Origin: JANXSS01 sp043729515
GTDB taxonomy: Bacteria > Pseudomonadota > Gammaproteobacteria > Burkholderiales > Burkholderiaceae_D
Direction: 5' to 3'
Length of the DNA: 64,000 nucleotides
Assembly (NCBI GenBank): GCA_043729515.1
Contig: JAYTLK010000259.1
Coordinates: 1-64,000, forward strand
Shown here: positions 52,298 through 60,884 of the stretch, piece by piece
How the letters are laid out: every line of letters begins with the position of its first letter
Position numbering within the stretch: the first letter of the stretch is position 1
Position numbers and translations under genes: made by a program
The notes under the pieces: model-generated
Database searches by the model: none
What the model saw: only the letters and a program-made list of their open reading frames with translations
What the model was told of the DNA's origin: nothing

Positions 52298-53991
52298 CAA
52301 TCGCTTTCCGCATGTTCGACCAGCAACTGCACGCGGCTCACGCCGTTGAAGGTGTTGGTATCGAGCCGGTAGGCGATCCGGGCATGGCCACCGAGGGCTT
52401 CGGCGTGGCCGAACCAGATGGCATCGAATTTCTGGCCATCGCGCTCCAGGGTCAGCTTCAAGTGCTTGTCTTTCAGGACACGCTGATTGAGGACGCGAAA
52501 GTCATCGCAGAAGACCGGCGGTGCAAAGCCTTGTCCCCAGACCTGGGCACCGACCAGATCGATGAAGTCGTTGGTGAAATAAGCGTGTTCGAGCGATCCA
52601 TCGGTCTCGATCACGCGTTCACGCTGGCTGCGGCTCAAGGTGGCCTGGCCGACTTTTTCGAAGGCGCCGGCAAAGGCGTCGAAAGCATCGGCCCGGATGG
52701 TCAGGCCGGCGGCCATCGCATGACCGCCGAAACGCTCGATCAGCCCCGGCGCCTGCTTCGATACCAGGTCCAGCGCATCGCGCAGATGAAAACCGGCTAT
52801 CGAGCGGCCCGAGCCCTTGATCCAGCCGTCGTCGCCGGGTGCGAAGGTAATGGTCGGCCGATAGAAACGATCCTTCAGGCGCGAGGCGACGATGCCGATC
52901 ACACCCTGGTGCCAGTTCCGATCGAACACGGCAATGGTGGCATTGCCGGCCGGGTCGAAATCATCCAGCAGCGCCAGCGCCTGCTCGTTCATGCCGGCTT
53001 CGATTTCACGCCGTTCACGGTTGATGCCATCGAGTTCCTGCGCAATTGCCCAGGCGCGCCCTTCATCGTCGGTGGTGAGGCATTCGATCCCCAGGGCCAT
53101 GTTGGCCAGACGGCCTGCGGCGTTCAGGCGGGGGCCAAGTGCGAAACCGAGGTCGAAGGGCGTGGCGGTTTTCGCTTCGCGACCTGCGGCGCGGAAAAGG
53201 GCGGCGACGCCGGCATGCATGCGGCCGGCACGCATGCGATGCAGGCCCTGGGCGACCAGGATGCGATTATTGGCGTCCAGCACGACGACGTCGGCCACCG
53301 TGCCGAGGGCAACCAGATCGAGCAGGGAGTCGAGCTTGGGTTGGGTCCGGGCGTCGAACACGCCGCGCCGTCGCATTTCGGCGCGCAATGCCAGCAGGAC
53401 ATAGAACATGACGCCGACGCCAGCCAGGTTCTTGCTCGGAAAACCGCAGTCCGGCTGATTCGGATTGACGATCACGGCCGCTGCCGGCAGGGCGTCACCG
53501 GGCAGATGATGGTCGGTCACGATCACGTCGATGCCGCGCCGGTTGGCTTCGGCCACGCCGTCAATGCTGGCGATGCCGTTGTCGACCGTGATGATGACGT
53601 CCGGTTGTTTCTCGGTTACTGCCAGCGCCACGATCTCCGGCGTCAGACCGTAGCCGTATTCGAACCGGTTCGGGACGATGAAGTCGACCTGCGCACCCAT
53701 CGACCGCAACCCGCGCAGGCCGACGGCGCAGGCGGTCGCACCATCGCAGTCGTAGTCGGCCACGATCACCATGCGCTTGCCGGCGGCGATTGCATCGGCG
53801 AGGTAGACACCGGCACGTTCCACATGCAGCATGCCGGCCGGTGCGATCATCCCCGCCAGTTCGCTGGTCAATTCACGTGGCTGCGTCAGGCCACGTGCTG
53901 CATACAGACGCGCCAGCACCGGATGCACGCCGCTTTGGCGCAGACGTTCGGCGTCGCGAAACGGATAGGGACGCACGGCGATGCGGGTCAT
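52297..53991 (-). CDS. recJ: single-stranded-DNA-specific exonuclease RecJ
   Basis: 564 residues from ATG 53991 (MTRIAVRPYPFRDAERL) in an ATGA overlap with the upstream gene; the frame is open further upstream but only inside that gene. The DHH phosphoesterase motifs are ADYDCDGATACA, TVDNGIASIDGVAEANRRGI and VTDHHLPGD, and the DHHA1 part shows RSIAGFHLRDAL and FGGHAMAAGLTI. RecJ degrades 5'-ended single strands in recombination and mismatch repair. Its stop shares a base with the TAXI gene start. Confidence 0.95.
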   Translation of the reverse strand: MTRIAVRPYPFRDAERLRQSGVHPVLARLYAARGLTQPRELTSELAGMIAPAGMLHVERAGVYLADAIAAGKRMVIVADYDCDGATACAVGLRGLRSMGAQVDFIVPNRFEYGYGLTPEIVALAVTEKQPDVIITVDNGIASIDGVAEANRRGIDVIVTDHHLPGDALPAAAVIVNPNQPDCGFPSKNLAGVGVMFYVLLALRAEMRRRGVFDARTQPKLDSLLDLVALGTVADVVVLDANNRILVAQGLHRMRAGRMHAGVAALFRAAGREAKTATPFDLGFALGPRLNAAGRLANMALGIECLTTDDEGRAWAIAQELDGINRERREIEAGMNEQALALLDDFDPAGNATIAVFDRNWHQGVIGIVASRLKDRFYRPTITFAPGDDGWIKGSGRSIAGFHLRDALDLVSKQAPGLIERFGGHAMAAGLTIRADAFDAFAGAFEKVGQATLSRSQRERVIETDGSLEHAYFTNDFIDLVGAQVWGQGFAPPVFCDDFRVLNQRVLKDKHLKLTLERDGQKFDAIWFGHAEALGGHARIAYRLDTNTFNGVSRVQLLVEHAESD

Positions 53992-55106
53992 GCCGCATTC
54001 GCTGGAGAGGACGACGCGCTGCGCAGACGGGTCAGCGACGGCGTGCGCCAGAAGCGGCGCAGTGAAGCGCGGGTCACGCTCCATGCCTGCAGCTCGGTTG
54101 CATGTCCCAGGATGATCTGCAGGCGTTCGATCTGGCCCGTGCGCAGGGCAGCCAGGAGCGGCGCGAACAGCGTGATTTCCAGCTCCCGCACGCGGTCGAG
54201 CCATTCTGCCCAGTCACCAGCCAGCGCCGGGCCGATCAGTTCGGCGCGCAGCAGCAGCCGGTGTGGTTCGGTCGCAACCAGCAGGGGGGCGAGATCCGGT
54301 GCGTCGACGACGCTGCTGGCGAGCGCGGTGAAGCCGGCAAACCAGCCCTGAAATCCTGCCATGGCGACGGGGACGCGCGACGGTGGCGGCAATGCCTGAG
54401 CGCCGCCCCAGAGCCAAAGGGAATTGACAGGCTGCTGTCCGGCGTTGGACCGCGCCGCATTGACCGGATGCGCATGCCAGTCCATCTGCACGCTGTTCTG
54501 CAGTTTGCGCCAGGCGCGCGCCGACGGTCCCTGTGGCATCCAGATGTCGATGTTGTGGCCGCAGGCTGCATCGGCGGTGGCAGTCACCATGTCGCGCCAG
54601 GCATCGGCCCGGACGAACCAGGAGCCGGCGCTACCGAAGCGCAGCATCAGCCCCGCCTCTTCGAACGCCGGCAGGGCAGCGGTGAAAAGATCCATCGCAT
54701 CATTCTCGGACAGGGCCAGAGAACGGGTGTCGGTCAGCACCAGGTGGTCGCGTGCGACGTGGAAATGGACCGGCGAGACAACGAACCAGTAGCCGTCTGC
54801 CGGTGCCGATGCCGATTTCTGCGCAGCCATCAGCATCGCCGCGATGGCCGGACTGCTGCGATCGCCTTTTTCGTCGAGCCCGAAACGCCTGGCAAGCCAG
54901 GTCTCGTGCGGCAGGGCGCGTGCGAAACCATCTGCCACGGCACTGTTTTCATCGCGCGCGCCGCCGGCTTTACCCACTGCCGACCGGGCTGGTTCGGCGC
55001 GTGCAAGCAACATGGCCAGCGATGGCAGCGTCAGCGCGCGCAGGAGGTCGGGAGCCAGTTCGGCTGGCGGAAGGCTGAAAGGCAGGACGACGGTGATGTC
55101 ACTCAT
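53988..55106 (-). CDS. phosphoglycerate-mutase-like conserved hypothetical protein
   Basis: About 372 residues from ATG 55106 (MSDITVVLPFSLPPAELAPD). It resembles a family of betaproteobacterial proteins annotated loosely as cofactor-independent phosphoglycerate mutase or RpfE-type regulator. Recognisable stretches are WLARRFGLDEKGDRSSPAIA, DGYWFVVSPVHFHVARDHLV, GSAGSWFVRADAW and the C-terminal ITLFAPLLAALRTGQIERLQ. No intact alkaline-phosphatase-superfamily metal site is visible, so mutase activity is doubtful. It is coupled to recJ by a four-base overlap, a context that suggests a link to DNA repair or tRNA/translation genes downstream. Confidence 0.6.
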   Translation of the reverse strand: MSDITVVLPFSLPPAELAPDLLRALTLPSLAMLLARAEPARSAVGKAGGARDENSAVADGFARALPHETWLARRFGLDEKGDRSSPAIAAMLMAAQKSASAPADGYWFVVSPVHFHVARDHLVLTDTRSLALSENDAMDLFTAALPAFEEAGLMLRFGSAGSWFVRADAWRDMVTATADAACGHNIDIWMPQGPSARAWRKLQNSVQMDWHAHPVNAARSNAGQQPVNSLWLWGGAQALPPPSRVPVAMAGFQGWFAGFTALASSVVDAPDLAPLLVATEPHRLLLRAELIGPALAGDWAEWLDRVRELEITLFAPLLAALRTGQIERLQIILGHATELQAWSVTRASLRRFWRTPSLTRLRSASSSPANAA

Positions 55107-55207
55107 GGGAGGATTGTATGGCAAGATCTGGCGTTGCTTCGGATGGGGCCGCCAAAAATACCGTTGGCATGGCCTCCGCCGACCGTTTTTCGATACCGAG
55201 GTCCGTA

Positions 55208-56473
55208 GTGAGTCTGCTGAAAAATTTACCCTTCGAATGGCTGGTCGGCGTACGTTACACGCGGGCTGGCAAGCGTAGTGGGCGCAATAGTTTCATTTCC
55301 TTCATTTCCCTGATTTCCATGGCCGGCATTGCGCTCGGCGTGGCGGCCCTGATCGTGGTGCTGTCGGTGATGAACGGATTTCAGAAGGAAGTGCGCGACC
55401 GGATGCTGTCGGTGCTGTCGCATATCGAAGTCTTCGAGCCGAGCGGCTCGCTGCCCAACTGGCAGCAGACCGCCCGAGAAGCGATGCAGGACAAGGAAGT
55501 GCGTGGCGCCGCGCCGTACGTGGCCGGCCAAGCCATGATGACCCGCGACGACACGGTGCGTGGGGTGGTCGTGCGGGGCGTGTTGCCGGAGCAGGAGCCG
55601 GCCGTGTCGGACGTTGCGGCCCAGGTAAAGCAGGGAAATTTCAACGACCTGAAGCCGGGCGAATTCAACATCGTGCTCGGTGGCGAACTGGCGCGCGGCC
55701 TGCGGGTCGGCATCGGCGAGAAAGTGACGATGATCGCGCCCCAGGGGCAGGTCACGCCGGCCGGCGTCATTCCGCGTTTGAAACAGTTCACGGTCGTCGG
55801 CATCTTCGAGGCCGGACATTATGAATACGATTCGTCGCTTGCCTTCATCCACATCGACGACGCCATGAAGATGTTCAAGCTGGCCGCGCCCTCCGGTCTG
55901 CGCCTGAAGATCGCCGACATGCAACGCGCGCCGCAGGTGGCAACCGACCTGTCGCGCGTGATCAGCGGCGATGTCCTGATCCGCGACTGGTCCAAGCAGA
56001 ACCGCAACTGGTTTGCCGCCGTCCAGACCGAAAAACGCATGATGTTCATCATCTTGACGCTGATCATTGCCGTGGCCGCGTTCAATCTGGTCTCGACGCT
56101 GGTGATGACGGTGACCGACAAACAGGCCGACATCGCCATCCTGCGCACCCTGGGCGCTTCGCCACGCTCGGTCATGAAGATCTTCATGATCCAGGGCGCG
56201 CTGGTCGGGCTGTTCGGCACCGCCGTCGGCATTACGCTCGGCGTGACGGTGGCGTTGAATGTGGACGTGATCGTGCCGGCGATCGAGCACTTGCTGGGCG
56301 TGCAATTTCTGCCGCGCGACATCTACCTGATCAGCGCATTGCCATCCGACTTGCGCTGGCCCGATGTCTGGAGCATCGGTGCCGTGGCGGTGGTGCTGGC
56401 CTTCCTGGCAACGCTCTATCCGAGCTGGTGGGCGGCGCGGGTCAAACCGGCGGAGGCATTGCGCTATGAATGA
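55208..56473 (+). CDS. lolC: lipoprotein-releasing ABC transporter permease (LolC/LolE)
   Basis: About 421 residues from GTG 55208 after GAGG, which fits the family's N-terminus (LPFEWLVGVRYTRAGKR). An ATG at 55118 with GGGAGG would add 30 residues that do not look like the family. Four membrane helices: one at the start (SFISLISMAGIALGVAALIV), a large periplasmic domain, then three near the C-terminus (MMFIILTLIIAVAAFNLVS, LVGLFGTAVGITLGVTVALN, and VVLAFLATLYPSWWAAR). FtsX-like domain at the end. With LolD it extracts outer-membrane lipoproteins for LolA. Confidence 0.94.
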   Translation: MSLLKNLPFEWLVGVRYTRAGKRSGRNSFISFISLISMAGIALGVAALIVVLSVMNGFQKEVRDRMLSVLSHIEVFEPSGSLPNWQQTAREAMQDKEVRGAAPYVAGQAMMTRDDTVRGVVVRGVLPEQEPAVSDVAAQVKQGNFNDLKPGEFNIVLGGELARGLRVGIGEKVTMIAPQGQVTPAGVIPRLKQFTVVGIFEAGHYEYDSSLAFIHIDDAMKMFKLAAPSGLRLKIADMQRAPQVATDLSRVISGDVLIRDWSKQNRNWFAAVQTEKRMMFIILTLIIAVAAFNLVSTLVMTVTDKQADIAILRTLGASPRSVMKIFMIQGALVGLFGTAVGITLGVTVALNVDVIVPAIEHLLGVQFLPRDIYLISALPSDLRWPDVWSIGAVAVVLAFLATLYPSWWAARVKPAEALRYE

Positions 56474-57206
56474 CAGCTCCCGACAAGTCGACATGCCGAA
56501 CCAGGCCGACGCCATCCTGCACTGCCGGAGCCTCGGCAAGACGTTCACCCAGGGAAAATATTCCGTCAACGTCCTGACCGGCATCGACATCGATGTCGTG
56601 CGCGGCGAGCGGGTTGCCATCGTCGGCGCTTCCGGCTCGGGCAAGTCGACCCTGCTGCATCTGCTCGGCGGCCTCGATACGCCGACCACCGGCCGGGTCA
56701 GCCTGCTCGGCCAGGATTTTGCCGACTTGGCGGAGAAGGCGCGCGGCGACCTGCGCAACGCCTCGCTCGGGTTCGTCTATCAGTTCCATCATCTGTTGCC
56801 GGAATTTTCCGCGCTGGACAATGTGGCGATGCCACTCTTGATTCGGCGTGTCGGCCGCGTTGCAGCGCAAGAAGCCGCCACTGCCATCCTGCAACGAGTC
56901 GGGCTCGGCCACCGCATCACCCATACGCCGGGTGAATTGTCCGGCGGCGAGCGGCAACGCGTTGCTCTGGCACGCGCGCTTGTCACGCAGCCGGCCTGCG
57001 TACTGGCCGATGAGCCGACCGGTAACCTTGACCGTGGCACTGCGCATCAGACCTTTGATCTGATGCTCGAGTTGTCACGCAATTTCGGCACTGCCTTCGT
57101 CATCGTCACGCATGATGTCGAACTGGCGCGCCATTGCGATCGGGTGCTGCGCTTGTCGGAGCATGGCTTGCAGCCTTACCACGAGCCATCGGTTGCGGCA
57201 GGTTAA
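56466..57206 (+). CDS. lolD: lipoprotein-releasing ABC transporter ATPase LolD
   Basis: 246 residues from ATG 56466, overlapping lolC by eight bases. Walker A GASGSGKSTLLHLLGG, the LolD-type Q-loop region GFVYQFHHLLPEFSALDNV, signature LSGGERQRVALARALVTQP, Walker B CVLADEPTGNLD and H-loop IVTHDVELARH. It powers lipoprotein release from the inner membrane by LolC/E. It is longer at both ends than E. coli LolD by a few residues. Confidence 0.96.
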   Translation: MNDSSRQVDMPNQADAILHCRSLGKTFTQGKYSVNVLTGIDIDVVRGERVAIVGASGSGKSTLLHLLGGLDTPTTGRVSLLGQDFADLAEKARGDLRNASLGFVYQFHHLLPEFSALDNVAMPLLIRRVGRVAAQEAATAILQRVGLGHRITHTPGELSGGERQRVALARALVTQPACVLADEPTGNLDRGTAHQTFDLMLELSRNFGTAFVIVTHDVELARHCDRVLRLSEHGLQPYHEPSVAAG

Positions 57207-57293
57207 ACTTTCTGCCGGTAACATGAAGAGACAGATCAGCCAACGGTAGACTGCGCCGCTGTTCCTCCGATCAACTGCCGACGAGCCTTGCCT

Positions 57294-58109
57294 ATGTGGA
57301 TCGATACCCATTGCCATCTGGATGCGTCGGAATTCGGCGGCCAGTGCGGCGCTGTCGCCGCGCATGCGCTTGCGGCAGGCGTCGACTGGATCGTTGTTCC
57401 GGCAGTCGCGCCGACCAACTTCGGTGCGGTGCGTGCGCTGGCGCAGGCCCAGCCGAACTGTGTCTACGCATTGGGCATTCATCCGATTTGCGTTCCGGAT
57501 GCAGTCGAGGCAGATCTGGACGCACTTCGCGCAGCGATACCGGCCGCGCTCCGCGATCCGCGCTTCGTTGCCATCGGCGAGATCGGACTGGATTTTTTCA
57601 TTCCGGCCCTGTGTACGCTCGCCATGCGCGGCAAGCAGGCGCATTTCTACGCCGAGCAGTTGAAGATTGCCCGTGATTTCGATCTGCCGGTCCTGCTGCA
57701 TGTCCGGCGTTCCCAGGATCTGATCCTGAAATACCTGCGCCGCCTGCAGCCGGTACGCGGCATTGCCCATGCATTCAACGGCAGCCTGCAGCAGGCGCAG
57801 GCATTCATCGATCTCGGTTTCAAGCTTGGCTTCGGTGGGGCGATGACGTTTACCCGTGCCTTGCAGATCCGGCGGCTCGCCAGTGGCCTGCCGCTCGACG
57901 CCCTGGTGCTGGAAACCGATGCGCCGGACATTTCGCCAGCCTGGGTTCATCCGGCCCGCAACAGTCCGGAGAACCTGCCCGGCATCGGCGCCATGCTGGC
58001 CGAATTACGGGGGCTTGACGTTGCCGCGACCGCCGGGGCGACGACCGCGAATGCCTGCGCCGTGCTGCCGCGCCTGGCGCGGCTGGCGGCATCCGTCACG
58101 CAGCGCTGA
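57294..58109 (+). CDS. TatD-family metal-dependent hydrolase/DNase
   Basis: 271 residues from ATG 57294 (MWIDTHCHLDASEFGG). Metal ligands His-x-His at the start (DTHCHLD), Glu in AIGEIGLDFF, HVRRSQD and the acidic ETDAPDISP near the C-terminus; the substitution of the usual proline-lysine elements is minor. TatD proteins are 3'-5' exonucleases or D-Tyr-tRNA-like hydrolases and take part in DNA quality control. It sits between lolD and comEC. Confidence 0.92.
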   Translation: MWIDTHCHLDASEFGGQCGAVAAHALAAGVDWIVVPAVAPTNFGAVRALAQAQPNCVYALGIHPICVPDAVEADLDALRAAIPAALRDPRFVAIGEIGLDFFIPALCTLAMRGKQAHFYAEQLKIARDFDLPVLLHVRRSQDLILKYLRRLQPVRGIAHAFNGSLQQAQAFIDLGFKLGFGGAMTFTRALQIRRLASGLPLDALVLETDAPDISPAWVHPARNSPENLPGIGAMLAELRGLDVAATAGATTANACAVLPRLARLAASVTQR

Positions 58110-58115
58110 GCGGAA

Positions 58116-60752
58116 GTGCGTGCCGCAATCGTCGGCTTCGTTGCCGGCATCGGATTGCTGCAGACACGTGGCGTGCTGTGGCATCCCCTCTGGTCGGTTG
58201 CGCTCATGATGCTGGCCCTGGCCGGGCTCTGGTGCCGTGCCGGCTTGTCCAGCCGTGATGGCAATGACGATGGCCCAGGAATGCGGCGCGCGCGCGGTGG
58301 TGTACTGGCGACGCTGACATGCGTCTTCGATGGGCCGCAATGGGTGCGCATCTTCCTGCAGGTGTGTCTGGGCGGCGCGCTCGGTTTCGGTTGGGCAGGC
58401 ATGACCGCCAGCCGCGCCCTGATGGACGCTCTGTCGCCTGATCTCGAAGGCAAGGATCTGGTCGTCATCGGCATCATCGACAGCTTGCCGACCCGGGCGA
58501 TCGACGGCATTCGCTTCAATCTGCAAGTGGAATCGGCGCGGCAGGACGGCCGTACGGTCGCCGTGCCGGAACACATTGCGCTCGGCTGGTATGCCGAGCG
58601 CGGCAACCGCGGCGATCCGGCGACCGGGTCTCAGGTGCCGGCCTTGCCCGATCTTCAGCCCGGCGAGCGCTGGCGGCTTACCGTGCGCCTGCAGCGACCG
58701 CACGGCACTGCCAATCCGGATGGTTTCGATTACGAAGTCTGGTTGCTGGAGCAGGGCGTGCGTGCGACCGGGCAAGTGCGCACGAAGCCGACTGCCGGCG
58801 CCGCCGACCGGCAGGCAGGCAACCCGGTCGCGGCGGCAGTCACCGCAGTCGCCGGCGGTGCCACCGGCACGGCTTCGGCGCCGGGCGCTGATATTGCCGC
58901 TGCACTAACGAATCATCGGCTGGACGGCTTCGTCCTTCGACCGGGCACTGCGGTCGAACGGGTGCGGTCGAAGATCCGTGAGCGAATCCTCGATGCGCTG
59001 CCCGGCAAGCCCTACGCAGGCACCATGGTGGCGCTGGTCATCGGTGACCAGCGGGCGATTCCACAGACCGACTGGACGATCTTCAATCGCACCGGCATCG
59101 GCCATCTGGTCTCGATCTCCGGGCTGCACATCACGATGATCGCCGGGCTCTTTGCCAGCAGCATGCATTTCCTGTGGCGCCGCGCTTTCTTCACGCGCCT
59201 GGATCTGCCGCTCATCATGCCGGCACAAAAGGCGGCCGCGCTGATGGCTGCCGTGACGGCGCTGCTGTATGTGCTGCTGGCCGGTTTCGGCATCCCTGCG
59301 CAACGTACGCTCTACATGATCTGGGTGGTGGCAGCGGCACTCTGGTGCGCACGCATCGACAGCGTCTCACACGTGCTGTGCCTGGCGGCACTGGTGGTCA
59401 CGGTGCTCGATCCGTGGGCGGTCTTGTGGCCGGGGTTCTGGCTGTCTTTCTGCGCCGTCGGCATCATTCTGTACGCATCCACCGGCCGTACGCGTGTGCT
59501 CGCTCCGATCGACGGCGCTGCCGGGCGCTGGCGCCGTTGTTGCGCGACCTTGCGCGACGCTGCGCATACCCAGTATGTCGTCACGCTCGGCCTGGTGCCG
59601 TTGACGATCCTGCTGTTCGGCCAGGTGTCGCTGATCGCGCCGCTTGCCAATGCGGTTGCCATTCCGCTGGTCAGCCTGCTGGTGGCGCCACTGGCGCTGG
59701 CAGGCGCGTTCCTGCCGGGACCGCTTTGCCCCATGCTTTTGTCGCTGGCGCATTGCCTGTTTGCGTTGTTGGCGACGCTGCTGACGTGGATGAGTCGATG
59801 GGACAACGCGGTCTGGTCGACGCCGCTGCCTGCATTCTGGATGTTCGCCTGCGCGATGATCGGTGCACTCTGTTTGCTCGCACCGCGCGGATGGCCGGCG
59901 CGCTGGCTCGGCCTGGCGGGCTGGTTGCCGCTGTTGTGCAACGACGCCACGTTCCCGCAGCAGGGCACCTTCTCCGTGACCGCCTTCGACGTCGGCCAGG
60001 GCATGGCGCTGCTGATCGAAACCGGCACCCACCGCCTGCTGTACGACACCGGGCCGTTCCATTCCCCCGGCTCGGATGGCGCCAAGCGCGTCATCCTGCC
60101 GTATCTGAAGGCGCGCGGCATCGACCGCCTGGACGGCGTCGTCATCAGTCATAACGACAACGATCATTCCGGTGGTGCGCTGTCGCTGTTCGCCGCGATC
60201 CCGGTCGGCTGGGTTGCCAGTTCGCTGGCAGCCGACTCACCCATCGTGGCGGCCGCGCCGGCGCACCGGCGTTGTGTCGCAGGCCAGCGCTGGCAGTGGG
60301 ACGGCATCGATTTCGAGATGCTGCACCCCGGTGCCGCCAGTTACACCAGCACCAAGTGGAAACCGAATGCGCGCAGCTGCACTTTGAAAGTCTCGCGTGG
60401 CGCGCAGTCGATGCTGTTACCGGGCGATATCGAAGCGATCCAGGAAAGGGAGCTGGTAGGCAGCATCTCGGACAAGCTGCCATCGACCGTGCTGCTGGCG
60501 CCGCATCACGGCAGTGGCACCTCATCGACTGTGCCATTCCTGCAGGCGGTGAAGCCGCAGATCGCAATCTTCCAGGTCGGCCATCGCAATCGCTACCATC
60601 ATCCGAAACCGTCGGTGTTTGCCCGTTACGGGGAGATGGACATCGAACGCTTGCGCACCGATGAGGCGGGGGCGATTACCTTGCACTTTGGGGATGGTGT
60701 CAGTGCGACGCAATACCGGTTGATGCATCCGCGATACTGGTACGAAAGATAA
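58116..60752 (+). CDS. comEC: DNA internalization protein ComEC/Rec2
   Basis: 878 residues from GTG 58116. N-terminal helices and the OB-like DUF4131 region come first (LVVIGIIDSLPTRAIDGIRF), then the Competence core with GIGHLVSISGLHITMIAGLF and several helices. The C-terminal metallo-beta-lactamase domain has FDVGQGMALLIETGTHRLLY, SHNDNDHSGGALSL and LAPHHGSGTSS. An intact channel for uptake of single-stranded DNA, implying a potential for natural transformation if the pilus genes exist elsewhere. Between residues ~220 and ~265 lies an Ala/Gly-rich insert. Confidence 0.95.
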   Translation: MRAAIVGFVAGIGLLQTRGVLWHPLWSVALMMLALAGLWCRAGLSSRDGNDDGPGMRRARGGVLATLTCVFDGPQWVRIFLQVCLGGALGFGWAGMTASRALMDALSPDLEGKDLVVIGIIDSLPTRAIDGIRFNLQVESARQDGRTVAVPEHIALGWYAERGNRGDPATGSQVPALPDLQPGERWRLTVRLQRPHGTANPDGFDYEVWLLEQGVRATGQVRTKPTAGAADRQAGNPVAAAVTAVAGGATGTASAPGADIAAALTNHRLDGFVLRPGTAVERVRSKIRERILDALPGKPYAGTMVALVIGDQRAIPQTDWTIFNRTGIGHLVSISGLHITMIAGLFASSMHFLWRRAFFTRLDLPLIMPAQKAAALMAAVTALLYVLLAGFGIPAQRTLYMIWVVAAALWCARIDSVSHVLCLAALVVTVLDPWAVLWPGFWLSFCAVGIILYASTGRTRVLAPIDGAAGRWRRCCATLRDAAHTQYVVTLGLVPLTILLFGQVSLIAPLANAVAIPLVSLLVAPLALAGAFLPGPLCPMLLSLAHCLFALLATLLTWMSRWDNAVWSTPLPAFWMFACAMIGALCLLAPRGWPARWLGLAGWLPLLCNDATFPQQGTFSVTAFDVGQGMALLIETGTHRLLYDTGPFHSPGSDGAKRVILPYLKARGIDRLDGVVISHNDNDHSGGALSLFAAIPVGWVASSLAADSPIVAAAPAHRRCVAGQRWQWDGIDFEMLHPGAASYTSTKWKPNARSCTLKVSRGAQSMLLPGDIEAIQERELVGSISDKLPSTVLLAPHHGSGTSSTVPFLQAVKPQIAIFQVGHRNRYHHPKPSVFARYGEMDIERLRTDEAGAITLHFGDGVSATQYRLMHPRYWYER

Positions 60753-60884
60753 GGCGGATGGCACCGCATCGGAAGAGTTAATTCTCCAAATTAAAGTCGA
60801 CCCCGGAACAGCGGATGGCGACGATGGGGAGCGATTTTCAATCAACTTGCGCAAGCCCTGGTGCGACTACCCCCTATTGATCCC

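Noticed and set aside
52150..54351. A 733-codon open frame on the plus strand opposite recJ.
   Set aside because: It is the complement of a clear recJ gene in a GC-rich genome where antisense frames stay open; composition is that of a shadow and no family features appear.
55226..56758. A 510-codon minus-strand frame opposite lolC and lolD.
   Set aside because: Shadow of two well-recognised overlapping genes.
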